In this document: piece by piece, positions 44,572-54,900 of the stretch | How positions within the stretch are numbered: position 1 is the stretch's first letter | How the letters are laid out: each line of letters begins with the position of its first letter | Position numbers and translations under genes: made by a program | Origin: Mesorhizobium waimense | GTDB taxonomy: Bacteria > Pseudomonadota > Alphaproteobacteria > Rhizobiales > Rhizobiaceae | DNA: 64,000 nucleotides | NCBI RefSeq assembly: GCF_003601975.1 | Contig: NZ_QZWZ01000016.1 | Coordinates: 104,772-168,771 of the forward strand | Direction: 5' to 3' | Notes under the pieces: generated by a model | What the model was told of the DNA's origin: nothing | Seen by the model: the letters and a program-made list of their open reading frames with translations, nothing else | Databases searched by the model: none

Positions 44572-46353
44572 ATGGCTGAACGGAACTACACCCGTCAGCT
44601 GGCGACAATCATTTCCATCGATGCCGTTGGCTTTTCACGGCTGATGGGTATCGACGACGAGTTGGCCGTCGCCGCCTTCGAGGAACGGCGCGACATCATC
44701 GCCGATAGCTGTGGGGCGTTTGGTGGCCGCACCTTCGGCGATGCCGGCGACAGCGTTATGGCCGAATTCGGCAGTCCGATCGAAGCCTTGCGTGCGGCCT
44801 TCGATTTCCAGGGCCGGATCGTGACGCTCAATGCATCGGCAGCGCAAGACATGCGCATGCCCTTTCGTGCCGGCATCAACACCGGCGACGTCATCGTGCG
44901 CGAAGGCCGCCTCTATGGCGACGACGTCAACATCGCCGCCAGGCTGCAGGAACTCGCTCCACATGACGGTCTCGCCATCTCCGAGACCACCTGGCACCAT
45001 GTGAAGGACAAGACGACGGCTGAATTCACCGACCTTGGCGAATTCATGCTGAAGAACATCGCGCTGCCGGTTCGCGTTCTGATCGCCGGCCGAGGCGGCA
45101 ATGGCTCCGCGCCGATGGCCCCGCTGGCCGCCATGTCCTCGCCCCTTGGCCAGCAGAAACTCGCCCCCAAGGGCCCGCCGGCGATTGCCGTGCTGCCGTT
45201 TGCCGGCGATGGCGGCGATCACGACGTCGGCTACATGGCGGACGGCATTGCCGAGGACATCATCTACGGCCTCTCCAACACCAGATGGCTTTCGGTGATC
45301 GCCAAGAGCTCCAGCTTCCAGTTCCGCGACGATAGCCTGGGAACGCGGGTGATCGGCAATGCGCTTGGCGCGCGCTACATCGTCAGCGGCACGCTGATAC
45401 GCAATGGCGGGCAAATCCGCCTCAACACGTCGCTTGCCGACAGCTCGAACGGACGTCTGGTGTGGTCGCAGCGCTTCGATCGCGACCTCGTCGACATCTT
45501 CAACCTGCGCGACCAGATCGGCAGCGAGATCGTCTCCATTCTCGACAAGGAAGTCGACCGGGCCGAGCAGGCGCGCACCTTCCAGGTGCCCTGGGAAAGC
45601 CTGGAGACCTGGCAACTGGTGCGGCGCGGCCGCTGGCACATGAACCGGCGCACCCGCGGCGATACCGAAATCGCCCTGGACTTTTTTGAAAAGGCTTATC
45701 GCGAAGACCCGAATTCGAGCGCCGTGCTGAATGAGCTCGCATGGTGGTATTTCTGGCGGGCGTGGCTGCGTTTCGGCGATAGTGGCGATCTGGACAAGGT
45801 CGAGCAATATGCGCGCAAGGCCTTGCTCATGGACAGCCTGGACGCCCGCCCGCATGCCCATCTCGGCGCGATCGACATCATGAGAGGAGAGCCGCGGGCC
45901 GCGGTCGAGCATCTGGAGGAGGCGATACATATCAATCCGAGCTTTGCCTTCGCAAGCTCGGCGATGGGCAGCGCCCGCCTGCTGCTCGGCGATGCCGCCG
46001 GTGCGATACCGTTCTTTCTCGACGCCGAGCGATTGAGCCCCTTCGATCTCTACAGGTTCCACAATCTGGGGGAATTGGCGGTCGCCTACAGTTTCGTCGA
46101 GGACTGGCCGGCCGCCATCTCCATCGCCGACCGCTCGCTCAACCTGTCACCTGGTTACTTCTACGCCAGGTTCCTCAAGATCGGCGCCTTGATGCGCAGC
46201 GGCCGCACGGATGAAGCCCGACGTGAGCTGGCCATTTTCACGACAAGGCACCCGGATTTCTCCGACCAAAGGGTGCGCTGGATACCTTTCGTCGACAAGG
46301 CAGCGAACGAATTCCTTATCGGCAATTTCGATGCGGCCAGGTCGGGCAAATGA
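44572..46353 (+). CDS. Class III adenylate/guanylate cyclase with FlgO-like and TPR domains
   Basis: The 593-residue product begins with a class III nucleotide cyclase domain. It shows the two metal-binding aspartates (IISIDAVGFSRLMG, D17; GDAGDSVMAEF, D60) and GINTGDVIVREGRLYGDDVN. The middle (AIAVLPFAGDGGDHDVGYM to about residue 330) is the FlgO/CadC-like domain common in this rhizobial family, and the rest is a series of TPR-like helices (DARPHAHLGAIDIMRGEPR). No membrane helix or signal peptide is seen, so it should be cytosolic. It probably makes cAMP, though substrate residues were not checked. It is followed by the P450-peroxidase gene, and a Crp-type regulator lies 4.5 kb away. Confidence 0.9.
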   Translation: MAERNYTRQLATIISIDAVGFSRLMGIDDELAVAAFEERRDIIADSCGAFGGRTFGDAGDSVMAEFGSPIEALRAAFDFQGRIVTLNASAAQDMRMPFRAGINTGDVIVREGRLYGDDVNIAARLQELAPHDGLAISETTWHHVKDKTTAEFTDLGEFMLKNIALPVRVLIAGRGGNGSAPMAPLAAMSSPLGQQKLAPKGPPAIAVLPFAGDGGDHDVGYMADGIAEDIIYGLSNTRWLSVIAKSSSFQFRDDSLGTRVIGNALGARYIVSGTLIRNGGQIRLNTSLADSSNGRLVWSQRFDRDLVDIFNLRDQIGSEIVSILDKEVDRAEQARTFQVPWESLETWQLVRRGRWHMNRRTRGDTEIALDFFEKAYREDPNSSAVLNELAWWYFWRAWLRFGDSGDLDKVEQYARKALLMDSLDARPHAHLGAIDIMRGEPRAAVEHLEEAIHINPSFAFASSAMGSARLLLGDAAGAIPFFLDAERLSPFDLYRFHNLGELAVAYSFVEDWPAAISIADRSLNLSPGYFYARFLKIGALMRSGRTDEARRELAIFTTRHPDFSDQRVRWIPFVDKAANEFLIGNFDAARSGK

Positions 46354-46386
46354 TTTGGCTGCTGACAAGTGGTGAACAAGCGTGAC

Positions 46387-46402
46387 TGTGAAGAACTTAA
46401 CA
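46387..46402. promoter_or_regulatory. Candidate Crp site upstream of the P450-peroxidase gene
   Basis: TGTGA, six bases, TAACA matches the TGTGA-N6-TCACA consensus in 9 of 10 conserved positions. It lies about 80 bp before the ATG of the fusion gene, in a gap of only 129 bp. The better site upstream of the protease gene makes this one more believable; alone it would be weak. Confidence 0.45.
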
Positions 46403-46482
46403 TACGCGGAGCCGAAGCAAACCTAGGCCATGGGGTTAGCCGGTATCGCAATGACGTGGACAGCCGGGGGGCTTGAACGCGC

Positions 46483-49400
46483 ATGATCAAGATCAAGTAT
46501 TTCGCCGCCATTCTCGCCGCCCAGAAAAGCCAGCGTCCGGTGTCGGACATGCCGCCCTTCGATCTCGGGCGGCTCCGTTCCAAGGGCGGCCTGGCATCTC
46601 GCATCGCCGGCTATCTGTTCAGCGATCCACGCTGGATGCTGGCGCTGCTGCGCCGCTTCTGGCCAAACCTTGCTTTCGGCAATTTCCTGCTGGTCACCAG
46701 GAATGCCGACGTTCGCGACATCCTTGAGCGCGGCGACGAATTCGAGACGCCCTATGGCCCGGAGATGGCCGAACTGGCGCGCGGGTCGAACTTCATTCTC
46801 GGCATGCAGGACGGCGCTGCCTACCGGCAGATGAAATCGTCGGTGCTCAGCGCCTTCCCACCGGCGGAGGTCGAGGCCATGGTCCGGCCGATCGCCGCAC
46901 GTCATTCCAAGGACATCATGACCCGGGCCAACCCCGGCTTTGACGCCATCTCCGGGCTGATGAAGATCGTTCCGGTGCGCATATGCCGCGACTATTTCAG
47001 TCTTGAGATCGACGACGAATCCGAATTCGCCGACTGGGCGATCGCATTGAGCGCGCTGTTCTTTTCCGATCCGACGGCAAGCCCCACCACGCGCCAGCTT
47101 GCGGTGGTCGCGGGCGATCGGCTGATCAAGCTCATCGACCGCTCCATCGACGCGATCAGGCAGAGGGGGGCGAAGGACGAGCGGCCACTGCCGAGGCTCG
47201 TCGCCCTTCTCGACCAGGGCCGCCTGTCGAAGCCCGACCTCCATTCGATCATGCTCGGCATGATCGCCGGCTTTGTCCCGACCAATGTGCTGGCCGGCAG
47301 CAACTGCCTCGATGTCATCCTGTCCAGGTCGGACGCACGGCGGGCGGTCGATGCGGCGCTAGCCGACGACGATACCGGTAAGCTTGACCGGGCGATCATG
47401 GAGGCCATGCGCTTCAAGCCGATCTGGGTCGGTCCCTGGCGCTATACCTCACGTGACGCGACCATCGCCAGGGGCACGCCGCGCGAGCGCCTGGTGAAGG
47501 CGGGCACGGTGGTGATGCCGGCAACGCTGTCGGCGATGTTCGACCCCGAAGCGGTACAAAACCCGAACGACTTCGACACTTCGCGCCCGCTTCGCGATTA
47601 CATGGTGTTCGGCCACGGCATCCATCTGTGCATCGGCGCCGAGATCGCCAGGATCCAGATCGGCGAAAGCATTCGCGCCCTGTTCCAAAAGGACAGGCTG
47701 CGCCGGGCGCCTGGCAAGGCAGGGCGGATGACGCAAGTCGGCGCCTATCCGGAAAGCCTCAAGGTCGATTTCGACCGGCCAGCGCTATGCCGCACAGTCG
47801 ACCATTCGATGGTGACGGTGGTCTGCCCGATCACGCGGGCCGCATCGCTGGATGCCATACGCGCCAAGGTCGCGACGTTGGGTAATCCGGCCACGAAGGC
47901 GGTCGGCGAGGCACTCGACATTGCCGGCGCCATCCATTTCACCAGCCTGGCCGTTGCCGGCACCGGCGAGACGGATGAGGCGTCAGGCCTCGAGAAAGGC
48001 GCCCTCGTTCTCGAAATCTCCGGCGACGGCAGCGCCGATGAGGTCATCGATGCCCTGGCGCAGGCCATCGGCCACGAGTTGCGGCCGATTTTCAAGGATT
48101 TCTGCGGCCTGCCCGAAGGCAGCGCGCTGAACGATTTCCTGCGCAAGCACAACGTCGCGATATCGCCATCATTCGGCAGCGCTGCCGGTCTGGTGTTTTC
48201 GGGAACGCCTGGACATTCGGTCCAACGCATCTTGGCCGAAGCCGAGCTCGCCGACGCCGTGCGCGACATCGTCGAGCAGCCGCGTGCCGGCAATGGTAAC
48301 GCCGCCGCAGTGCTTGCCGAGGCCCGCCAGCATGTCCGGTCGCTCGGAAAGTTCAGCTGGGCATTCGAGCCTGCCGAAAGCCTGCTTGAGAGACCGCCCG
48401 GCAAGTGGCGGTACGCCTTCACCTCGACGCTGTTCGCGCCAGCTGTGCTTGTGAGCGTCGTCGCGGTCTGGCTAGTCTGCGCGTGGCTGACCTATGTGAC
48501 GGTGTTCGACCATTCGGCCGGGATCACCTTCCGCAACATTTTGATCGCAGGCATTTCGCTGCTGTTGAGCGCGCTCGGGATTCTTTCATCGGCCGTGCTG
48601 CTGCTGGGGCTCTGCTTCCTGGCGTTGCGGCGCATCGAGGACAAGGATCGGCCGGAAAGCACATCGATCGGAATATCTGCCTTGAACGAGATCCTCGCCA
48701 AGGAGGACCACGCGGCGCAGAACCACCTGACCGCGATCTCGACGATGAAGGCCGGTATCTTGCGCAGGCTAGCGCTCAGGTTTTCCTTCTACCTGATCTC
48801 GATAGCTGCGCAGAAGGTGTTCAAGCCAGGCTTTCTCAACTCCATCAACACCATCCATTTCGCCCGCTGGGTGCTGCTGCCGGGCTCCAACAGACTGATG
48901 TTCTTCTCCAACTACGGCGGCAGTTGGGAAAGCTATCTCGAGGACTTCATTGCCAAGGCATCAGCCGGCCTGACCGGCGTGTGGAGCAACACCGAGGGCT
49001 ATCCTCGCACACGCTGGCTATTCCTCGACGGCGCGCGCGACGGCGATCGCTTCAAGCGCTGGGCGCGGCGCCAGCAGGTGCCGACCCTGTTCTGGTACTC
49101 CGCCTATCCGCATCTCAACACCACGCGCATCCGCATGAATTCCCGAATCAGGCGCGGCATTGCTTCCGCCGTCGGCAACGAGGCGCGCGACTGGCTGAGC
49201 CTGTTCGGTTCGCTACCGCGTCCGGTGAGCGAAAGAACCACCGTTCAAAAGACCACCTCGCTGCTGGCCAACATCAGCTCAGCCTTTCCGGCGCCTCTCG
49301 AGCAGCAACTGGAAACCGGCGAGATCCAGTCCATCTTCTTCGGCCCGTTCGGCCCGCTTGGCTATGCGCATATGATTGCGATCCAAGTGCCGGACAAATT

Positions 49401-50796
49401 GCCGGCGTCCAAACGCCGGGCCTGGCTCGATTTCGTCGTCGAACAGACGAGTTTCGGCGAAGGCAAGCCCGCCGGGCGAGCCATGACGGTGGCCTTTGGT
49501 CCCGGCGGTCTGCGGCAGCTCGGGCTCGACGCGGGCGTCGACGGCGATCCGCTAGACACATTCCCGATTGCCTTCCGCCATGGCATGGGCAATCCCGAGC
49601 GTGGGCGCATCCTGGACGACCGGGGCCGCGAAGCCCCCGACGAATGGGAGTGGGGGTCATTGAAGAAGCCTGTGGACGTGGTCATCGTCTGCTATGCGGA
49701 AAAACCGGAAAAGTTGGCGACCGAGATCGCCGTCGTGAAACGAAAGACGACCGGCGCGGGGATGAAGGTCGTCGCCGAACTACCGCTCGCCGTAAAGCGA
49801 GACCCGACCAACACGAACACGAAATCGTCGAATACGGCAAAACATGACGACAAGTCGGAACGCAGGCCCGCTTATGAGCATTTCGGCTTCGCTGATGGGA
49901 TTTCGCAGCCGATCGTGCGGGGCACGACGCGCGCCAGCAGGGGCGCCGCGCCCATGCATCTGGTCGCGCCCGGCGAGTTCCTGTTCGGCTACCGCGACGA
50001 GCACGGCTTCTATCCGGCCTCGCCCTCTGTAAGCGCCTCGCGCGATCGGAGCGGAATCCTGTCGCAGGTGCGTCGTAGTCGGCAGATTCCGGGCCTGCCT
50101 CCACCCCCGCGGGATTTCGGCCGCAACGGCTCATTCCTGATCGTTCGCCAATTCGAGCAGCATGTCGACATTTTCAACGACTATTGCAAAAAGGCAGCGG
50201 CGCGGGCTGCGCACGAATCCGGCAATCAGTCCATGACGTCGGAGTGGGTTGCCGCCAAGATGCTCGGCCGCTGGCAGAATGGCAGTTCGCTGGTGCGCAA
50301 TCCCGATCATCCGGGACGCGTAGTCGACAACAATTTCGTCGTCGGTGCCGAGGATCCGCAAGGGCATCGCTGCCCGCTCGGTGCCCACATTCGCCGTTCC
50401 AACCCGCGCGACTCGCTTGGTGAGGACCGCGAGACGCAGATCAATATCGGCAAGCGCCACCGCATCCTGCGCGTCGGGCGCACCTATGAGAAGCCGGACA
50501 GTAAGAGTGGAAAGGTCGAAAAGGGGCTGCTCTTCATGTGCCTAAACGCCGACATCGAGCGCCAGTACGAATTCATCCAGCAGACCTGGGTTTCGTCGAC
50601 TTCCTTTCAGGGCCTGGTTGGCGAGAAGGATCCGACGATTGGTGCGCGCGACCAGGGCGACGGCCACTTCACGATCCCGTCCTGGGAGAAGGTCACGATC
50701 CTCCGGGAAATCCCGCAATTCGTCACCACGAAGGGCGGGGGCTACTTCTTCATGCCGAGCCGATCGTCGCTGCGCTACCTGATATCGCGGCTCTGA
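46483..50796 (+). CDS. Cytochrome P450 / membrane segment / DyP-type peroxidase fusion
   Basis: This single 1437-residue frame joins two haem enzymes. Residues about 1-425 form a P450: the ExxR pair in MEAMRFKP (E307, R310) and the haem-ligand loop FGHGIHLCIG with Cys383. The I-helix reads GMIAGFVPTNV, without the usual acid-threonine pair. Residues about 425-640 are of unknown type. Two membrane helices follow (about 648-673 and 686-716), then an unknown region with LMFFSNYGGSWESYLEDF. From about 940 to the end is a DyP-type peroxidase with GFADGISQP (catalytic Asp1138) and CPLGAHIRRSNPRD (haem-ligand His1302). There is no signal peptide. No ferredoxin or reductase gene is nearby, so the P450 may use peroxide. 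Confidence 0.88.
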   Translation: MIKIKYFAAILAAQKSQRPVSDMPPFDLGRLRSKGGLASRIAGYLFSDPRWMLALLRRFWPNLAFGNFLLVTRNADVRDILERGDEFETPYGPEMAELARGSNFILGMQDGAAYRQMKSSVLSAFPPAEVEAMVRPIAARHSKDIMTRANPGFDAISGLMKIVPVRICRDYFSLEIDDESEFADWAIALSALFFSDPTASPTTRQLAVVAGDRLIKLIDRSIDAIRQRGAKDERPLPRLVALLDQGRLSKPDLHSIMLGMIAGFVPTNVLAGSNCLDVILSRSDARRAVDAALADDDTGKLDRAIMEAMRFKPIWVGPWRYTSRDATIARGTPRERLVKAGTVVMPATLSAMFDPEAVQNPNDFDTSRPLRDYMVFGHGIHLCIGAEIARIQIGESIRALFQKDRLRRAPGKAGRMTQVGAYPESLKVDFDRPALCRTVDHSMVTVVCPITRAASLDAIRAKVATLGNPATKAVGEALDIAGAIHFTSLAVAGTGETDEASGLEKGALVLEISGDGSADEVIDALAQAIGHELRPIFKDFCGLPEGSALNDFLRKHNVAISPSFGSAAGLVFSGTPGHSVQRILAEAELADAVRDIVEQPRAGNGNAAAVLAEARQHVRSLGKFSWAFEPAESLLERPPGKWRYAFTSTLFAPAVLVSVVAVWLVCAWLTYVTVFDHSAGITFRNILIAGISLLLSALGILSSAVLLLGLCFLALRRIEDKDRPESTSIGISALNEILAKEDHAAQNHLTAISTMKAGILRRLALRFSFYLISIAAQKVFKPGFLNSINTIHFARWVLLPGSNRLMFFSNYGGSWESYLEDFIAKASAGLTGVWSNTEGYPRTRWLFLDGARDGDRFKRWARRQQVPTLFWYSAYPHLNTTRIRMNSRIRRGIASAVGNEARDWLSLFGSLPRPVSERTTVQKTTSLLANISSAFPAPLEQQLETGEIQSIFFGPFGPLGYAHMIAIQVPDKLPASKRRAWLDFVVEQTSFGEGKPAGRAMTVAFGPGGLRQLGLDAGVDGDPLDTFPIAFRHGMGNPERGRILDDRGREAPDEWEWGSLKKPVDVVIVCYAEKPEKLATEIAVVKRKTTGAGMKVVAELPLAVKRDPTNTNTKSSNTAKHDDKSERRPAYEHFGFADGISQPIVRGTTRASRGAAPMHLVAPGEFLFGYRDEHGFYPASPSVSASRDRSGILSQVRRSRQIPGLPPPPRDFGRNGSFLIVRQFEQHVDIFNDYCKKAAARAAHESGNQSMTSEWVAAKMLGRWQNGSSLVRNPDHPGRVVDNNFVVGAEDPQGHRCPLGAHIRRSNPRDSLGEDRETQINIGKRHRILRVGRTYEKPDSKSGKVEKGLLFMCLNADIERQYEFIQQTWVSSTSFQGLVGEKDPTIGARDQGDGHFTIPSWEKVTILREIPQFVTTKGGGYFFMPSRSSLRYLISRL

Positions 50797-50812
50797 TTCG
50801 GCCCGGAATCGT

Positions 50813-51499
50813 TCAGTCGTCGTCCTGCGATTCGGCGATATAGGTGAGCGCCTTGGTATCGGTTATGCGCAGGCCGCCTCGCTTGATGGCGATGATCTGC
50901 CGATTGCGCCAGTCGTTCAGCGTCTTGTTGACCGACTCGCGCGTGGCGCCGAGGAAATCGCCAAGCTCCGATTGCGAGATCGGAATCCAGCCCGCGCCAT
51001 CGGCCATGACGCCGGCGAGAAACACCAGGCGCTTCGCCAGCCTGGCCTGGATGCCGAAGAAGGCCTGGTCCCCGAGTTCGCCGCTGACCCAGCGCAGCCG
51101 CGCGCACAACAACTCAATCATGGCGCGCGCCAGAGATGGGTTTTTCTCAATTCGGTCAAAGAGTTGCGCCCTGCTGAGCGAGACCAGCTCGCAAGCAGTG
51201 AGACAGATGGCGGTTGCCGTGCGTGGGCGCCCGTCAAGCGCGCCGATCTCTCCGACCAGGCTGCGCTGGAGCTCGATGTTGGCCACCAGCTTCTGGCCGC
51301 CGGGCGAGTAGATCGAGATCTCCACCGTGCCGCTCATCACGCCGTAGATGCGGTCGGCGGCATCTTCCTGGACGAACAGGTGCTGGCCGGCGGCGTAGCG
51401 TTCCAGCTTGCAGCCGCTGAACAGCACGTCGAACTGGCGCGGGTCGATCCGCGCCAGGCGCGGCAGATCGTTCCTGTCGTTCGCGCTGGCGAAAGCCAT
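50813..51499 (-). CDS. Crp/Fnr family transcriptional regulator
   Basis: The 228-residue product has an N-terminal cyclic-nucleotide-binding beta barrel with the phosphate-cassette pattern GEIGALDGRPRTATA, where the Glu and Arg that hold cAMP in Crp are kept. It ends in a winged-helix domain with ISQSELGDFLGATRESVNK. The recognition helix keeps the Arg-Glu pair of E. coli Crp (RETVGR), with Lys in the third position. No Fnr-type cysteine cluster is present. The start at MAFASANDRNDL (51499) is preferred. The gene is convergent with the P450-peroxidase gene (16 bp gap) and divergent from the dual protease gene; the intergenic region holds a perfect Crp-type site. Confidence 0.92.
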   Translation of the reverse strand: MAFASANDRNDLPRLARIDPRQFDVLFSGCKLERYAAGQHLFVQEDAADRIYGVMSGTVEISIYSPGGQKLVANIELQRSLVGEIGALDGRPRTATAICLTACELVSLSRAQLFDRIEKNPSLARAMIELLCARLRWVSGELGDQAFFGIQARLAKRLVFLAGVMADGAGWIPISQSELGDFLGATRESVNKTLNDWRNRQIIAIKRGGLRITDTKALTYIAESQDDD

Positions 51500-51979
51500 A
51501 TCGATTTCCCAATTACCCCAACAGCTAAAGTTTACGGCAAGTGAGCACATCATCAAAGCCCGGCGTTCATGTAAGGCGGCAGCTGAAGCGCGGAAGGCCG
51601 TCTGCACGCGCGGCGGGAGGTGGCCGGGAGCGCGCAGACGGCAGCCGTGCAAATGACTAGGTGCTCAAAAGAACCCGCCTTGGAGCGGCTGCCTTTTCGA
51701 AGTCTGGGAAACTCGGTTCGAAGCAGCCGGCCGAAGTGGAACCCCTGGCCACATTCGTGCGGAAGCCGCCGAGCATCTGTGAAGTCCGTCACAGAGGCAC
51801 CCGTCGAATGGCGCGATTGTCATGCTGCCGGCAATCGGCAATATTTGAAAGACAAGCGATCCTGGAACATAAGCCGGCGCAGCATCAGTTGTTTTGCGGT
51901 TTTTCTACCCACACTTGCCAGGACCCGACAGTCGAGACTACGATTTCTACTTTAACCGATTGGGAAAGCGGAGCATGCC
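51500..51979. other. Regulatory region between the Crp-type and dual protease genes
   Basis: This 480-bp gap separates divergent genes. It contains a perfect TGTGA-N6-TCACA palindrome at 51776-51795 and an A/T-rich stretch at about 51880-51960 before the protease start. Short open frames cross it, but none has a believable start and codon pattern. No tRNA or strong terminator is seen. Confidence 0.5.
51776..51795. promoter_or_regulatory. Perfect Crp-type binding site (TGTGA-N6-TCACA)
   Basis: TCTGTGA, six bases, TCACAGA: a palindrome with 7-bp arms containing the exact E. coli Crp core. It lies 185 bp before the dual protease start and 277 bp before the Crp-type regulator's own start. The recognition helix of that regulator keeps the Arg-Glu pair that reads TGTGA in Crp. 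Confidence 0.7.
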
Positions 51980-54900
51980 ATGGCGACGGCGGCGGGACTC
52001 CTGATCAAGGTACGCGGCGACGGTACCGGTTTTGCCGCGGGCAGCCGGTCATTGCGCCTCGGGGCGGTCGACGTTGAGCCAATCCTGCGCGTGCCGCCTA
52101 GTCCGTCGGGTGGCAATCTCGGCGCCGCTGCCGATCCGGGCGCGACCTGGCTGAGGCTGAGCGCCAAGGCCAGTTCGGGAAATCCCTGGGACGATGCCCA
52201 TGCCCTTGCCGGCCAAGGCCAGGCTTTCGCGGCGGCAGGCGGACCTGAAGTATTGGCCATTGAGCCCGACATCCTCCAGCAATGGGATTACAGGGACGCC
52301 AATGGCGACCGTGGCATGGCGGCGAGCGCCGCCCCGGCCTGCACCTTCGATGATCAGGATCCGGCAGGCGGGCAGGCCACGATGCCGGGCGTCGTCGCCT
52401 GGAATGCCGGAGCGGCGTTCAGCCAGTTCGCCGCCGCCCGCACCAAGGTCGGCACCAAGCAGGCCAAAATAACCATCGCCCATCTCGATACTGGCTTCGA
52501 TCCGGGGCATCGCACCTTGCCCGCTGGACTGCTCACCGCGCAGCAGCGCAATTTCGTCAATGACGGCGCCGGCCCGAACGACGCTACCGATCATGCCCCG
52601 GCAGGGGGCCTCGCCAGCAATCGCGGTCACGGCACCGGCACGCTCAGCCTGCTCGCCGGCAACAAGCTCGACGGCACCTCGCCGAATTGGCCGGGCTTCA
52701 AGGATTTCGTCGGCGGCGCCCCGCTGGCAAACATCATCCCGGTGCGCATCGCCGATTGGGTGGTGCGGCTCACCACCGGCACGATGGTGCAAGGCATCGA
52801 CTATGCCCGCGCGAAAGGCGCGCAGGTGCTGTCGATGAGCATGGGCGGCCTGACCTCGCAAGCCTTGGTCGATGCGGTCAACCTTGCCTATGACAACGGC
52901 GTCGTGATGGTCACCGCCGCCGGCAACAACTTTACGATCACGCCGCGAAGCATCGTCTTTCCGGCCCGCTACAATCGCGTGCTGGCGGCCTGCGGCGTGA
53001 TGGCCGATGGCCGCGCCTATTCCGGCCTGAGCTTCGGCACGATGCAGGGCAATTACGGGCCGCACTCGAAGATGAAGACGGCGCTTGGCGCCTATACGCC
53101 GAACGTGCCGTGGGCGGAGATCGACTGCGCCAAGATCGTCGGCATGGATGGCAGCGGCACATCGGCGGCGACGCCGCAGATCGCCGCCACGGCGGCACTC
53201 TGGCTGGCCGAGCACTGGAACGTCGTGAAGAATTACTCGCAACCCTGGATGCGCATCGAAGCAGTCCGCTTCGCGCTGTTTTCAGTGGCGTCGAAGACCA
53301 CGGCCAAGATGGGAGCGGCGGAGACGTTGGAAAAGATCGGCCAGGGCGTGGTCCGGGCGGATGCCGCACTCTCGCTCATGCCGCCAGCCGAGAACAAACT
53401 CCGCAAATTGCCGCCGGCCGAATATTCCTGGGCCTGGCTGGATTTCATCACCGGGGGCGGCAATTCGCTAGCGGTCATGTCGCCCACCGACATCATGCGT
53501 CGAAAAATGCTGGTGCTGGAACTCACGCAGATGGCGCAGAGCGTCGCGTCGGTCGACCAGGCCATCGCCGACCCGGATATCCACCCAAGCAAGATATCGG
53601 CCGCCGCGCGCAACCGCTACCTGGAAGCCGCGCTCGACGACGGCAATCCCTCGAAGCCGCTGCGAACCTTTCTCGAAGGCGTGCTGGGACGGTCCGGCGC
53701 CAAGCCCGCCGCGCAGGCGGTGGCGAAACCGGCACCGCCGATCAAGCGCAAGCCGCGCCCGATGCCGCCGCCGAAGCGCCGCCTGCGCATCTACGCGCTC
53801 GATCCTTCGATCGCCAAGCAGCTGGATTCCGTGTCCGTCTTTCAGGCGACCCTTTCCGTTCCCTGGGACGACGAGCCGTCGACGGCCAAGGCGTTGCTGC
53901 GCGGTCCGGTCGGCGAATATCTCGAGGTCATCGACATCGATCCGGCATCCAACCGCGTCTACGACCCGGTCGACCTCAACGACAAGATTCTGCTCGCCCA
54001 GGACGGTCTGCCGCCCTCGGAAGGCAATCCGCAATTTCACCAGCAGATGGTCTATGCCGTCGCGATGACCACGATCGGCCATTTCGAGCGCGCCCTGGGC
54101 CGCCGCGCGCTGTGGGCCCCGCACTATACCGGCAAAGCCGGCAGCCGCGGCAGCATGGCCATGAAGGCGCATGAAGTGCCGCGCCTGCGCATCTTTCCGC
54201 ACGCGCTGCGCGCAGCGAACGCCTACTACAGCCCTGACAAGAAGGCGTTGCTGTTCGGCTATTTTCCGGCCGAGAGCAAGGAAGGCGACGTCACCACGCC
54301 GGGCACGACGGTGTTTTCCTGCCTGTCGAGCGATATTGTCGCGCATGAGATGTCGCATGCGCTGCTCGATGGATTGCACCGTCTTTTCGAAGAAGCATCC
54401 AACCCGGACGTGCCGGCCTTCCATGAGGCCTTTGCCGATATCGTGGCGCTGTTCCAGCATTTCACCCTCAAGGAGCTGGTCAGCTTTGCGATCGCCAAGG
54501 CGAAGGGCGACGTCTCCGTGGCCACGCTGCTGTCCGGCATCGCCGCGCAGTTCGGCGAGGGCAGTGGCCGCGTCGGACCGCTGCGCGACTATGGTGGCCC
54601 TGGCATGGCCACGCTCGACTACACCAAGACCTTCGAGCCGCATGACCGGGGCTCGATCCTGGTCTTTGCCGTCTATCAGGCGTTCCTGGCGATCGCCGAC
54701 CGCCGCACCGACGATCTGGTCCAGTTGGCGACGGGCGGCACCGGCGTGCTGCCGGCCGGCACCTTGCATCCCAGGCTCGTCGAGCGCCTGACCGACGAGA
54801 CCGCCAAGATCGCTCAGCAGATGCTGACCATGTGCATTCGCGCACTCGATTACTGCCCCGCTGTCGACATCACCTTCGGCGAATATCTGCGCGCCCTGAT

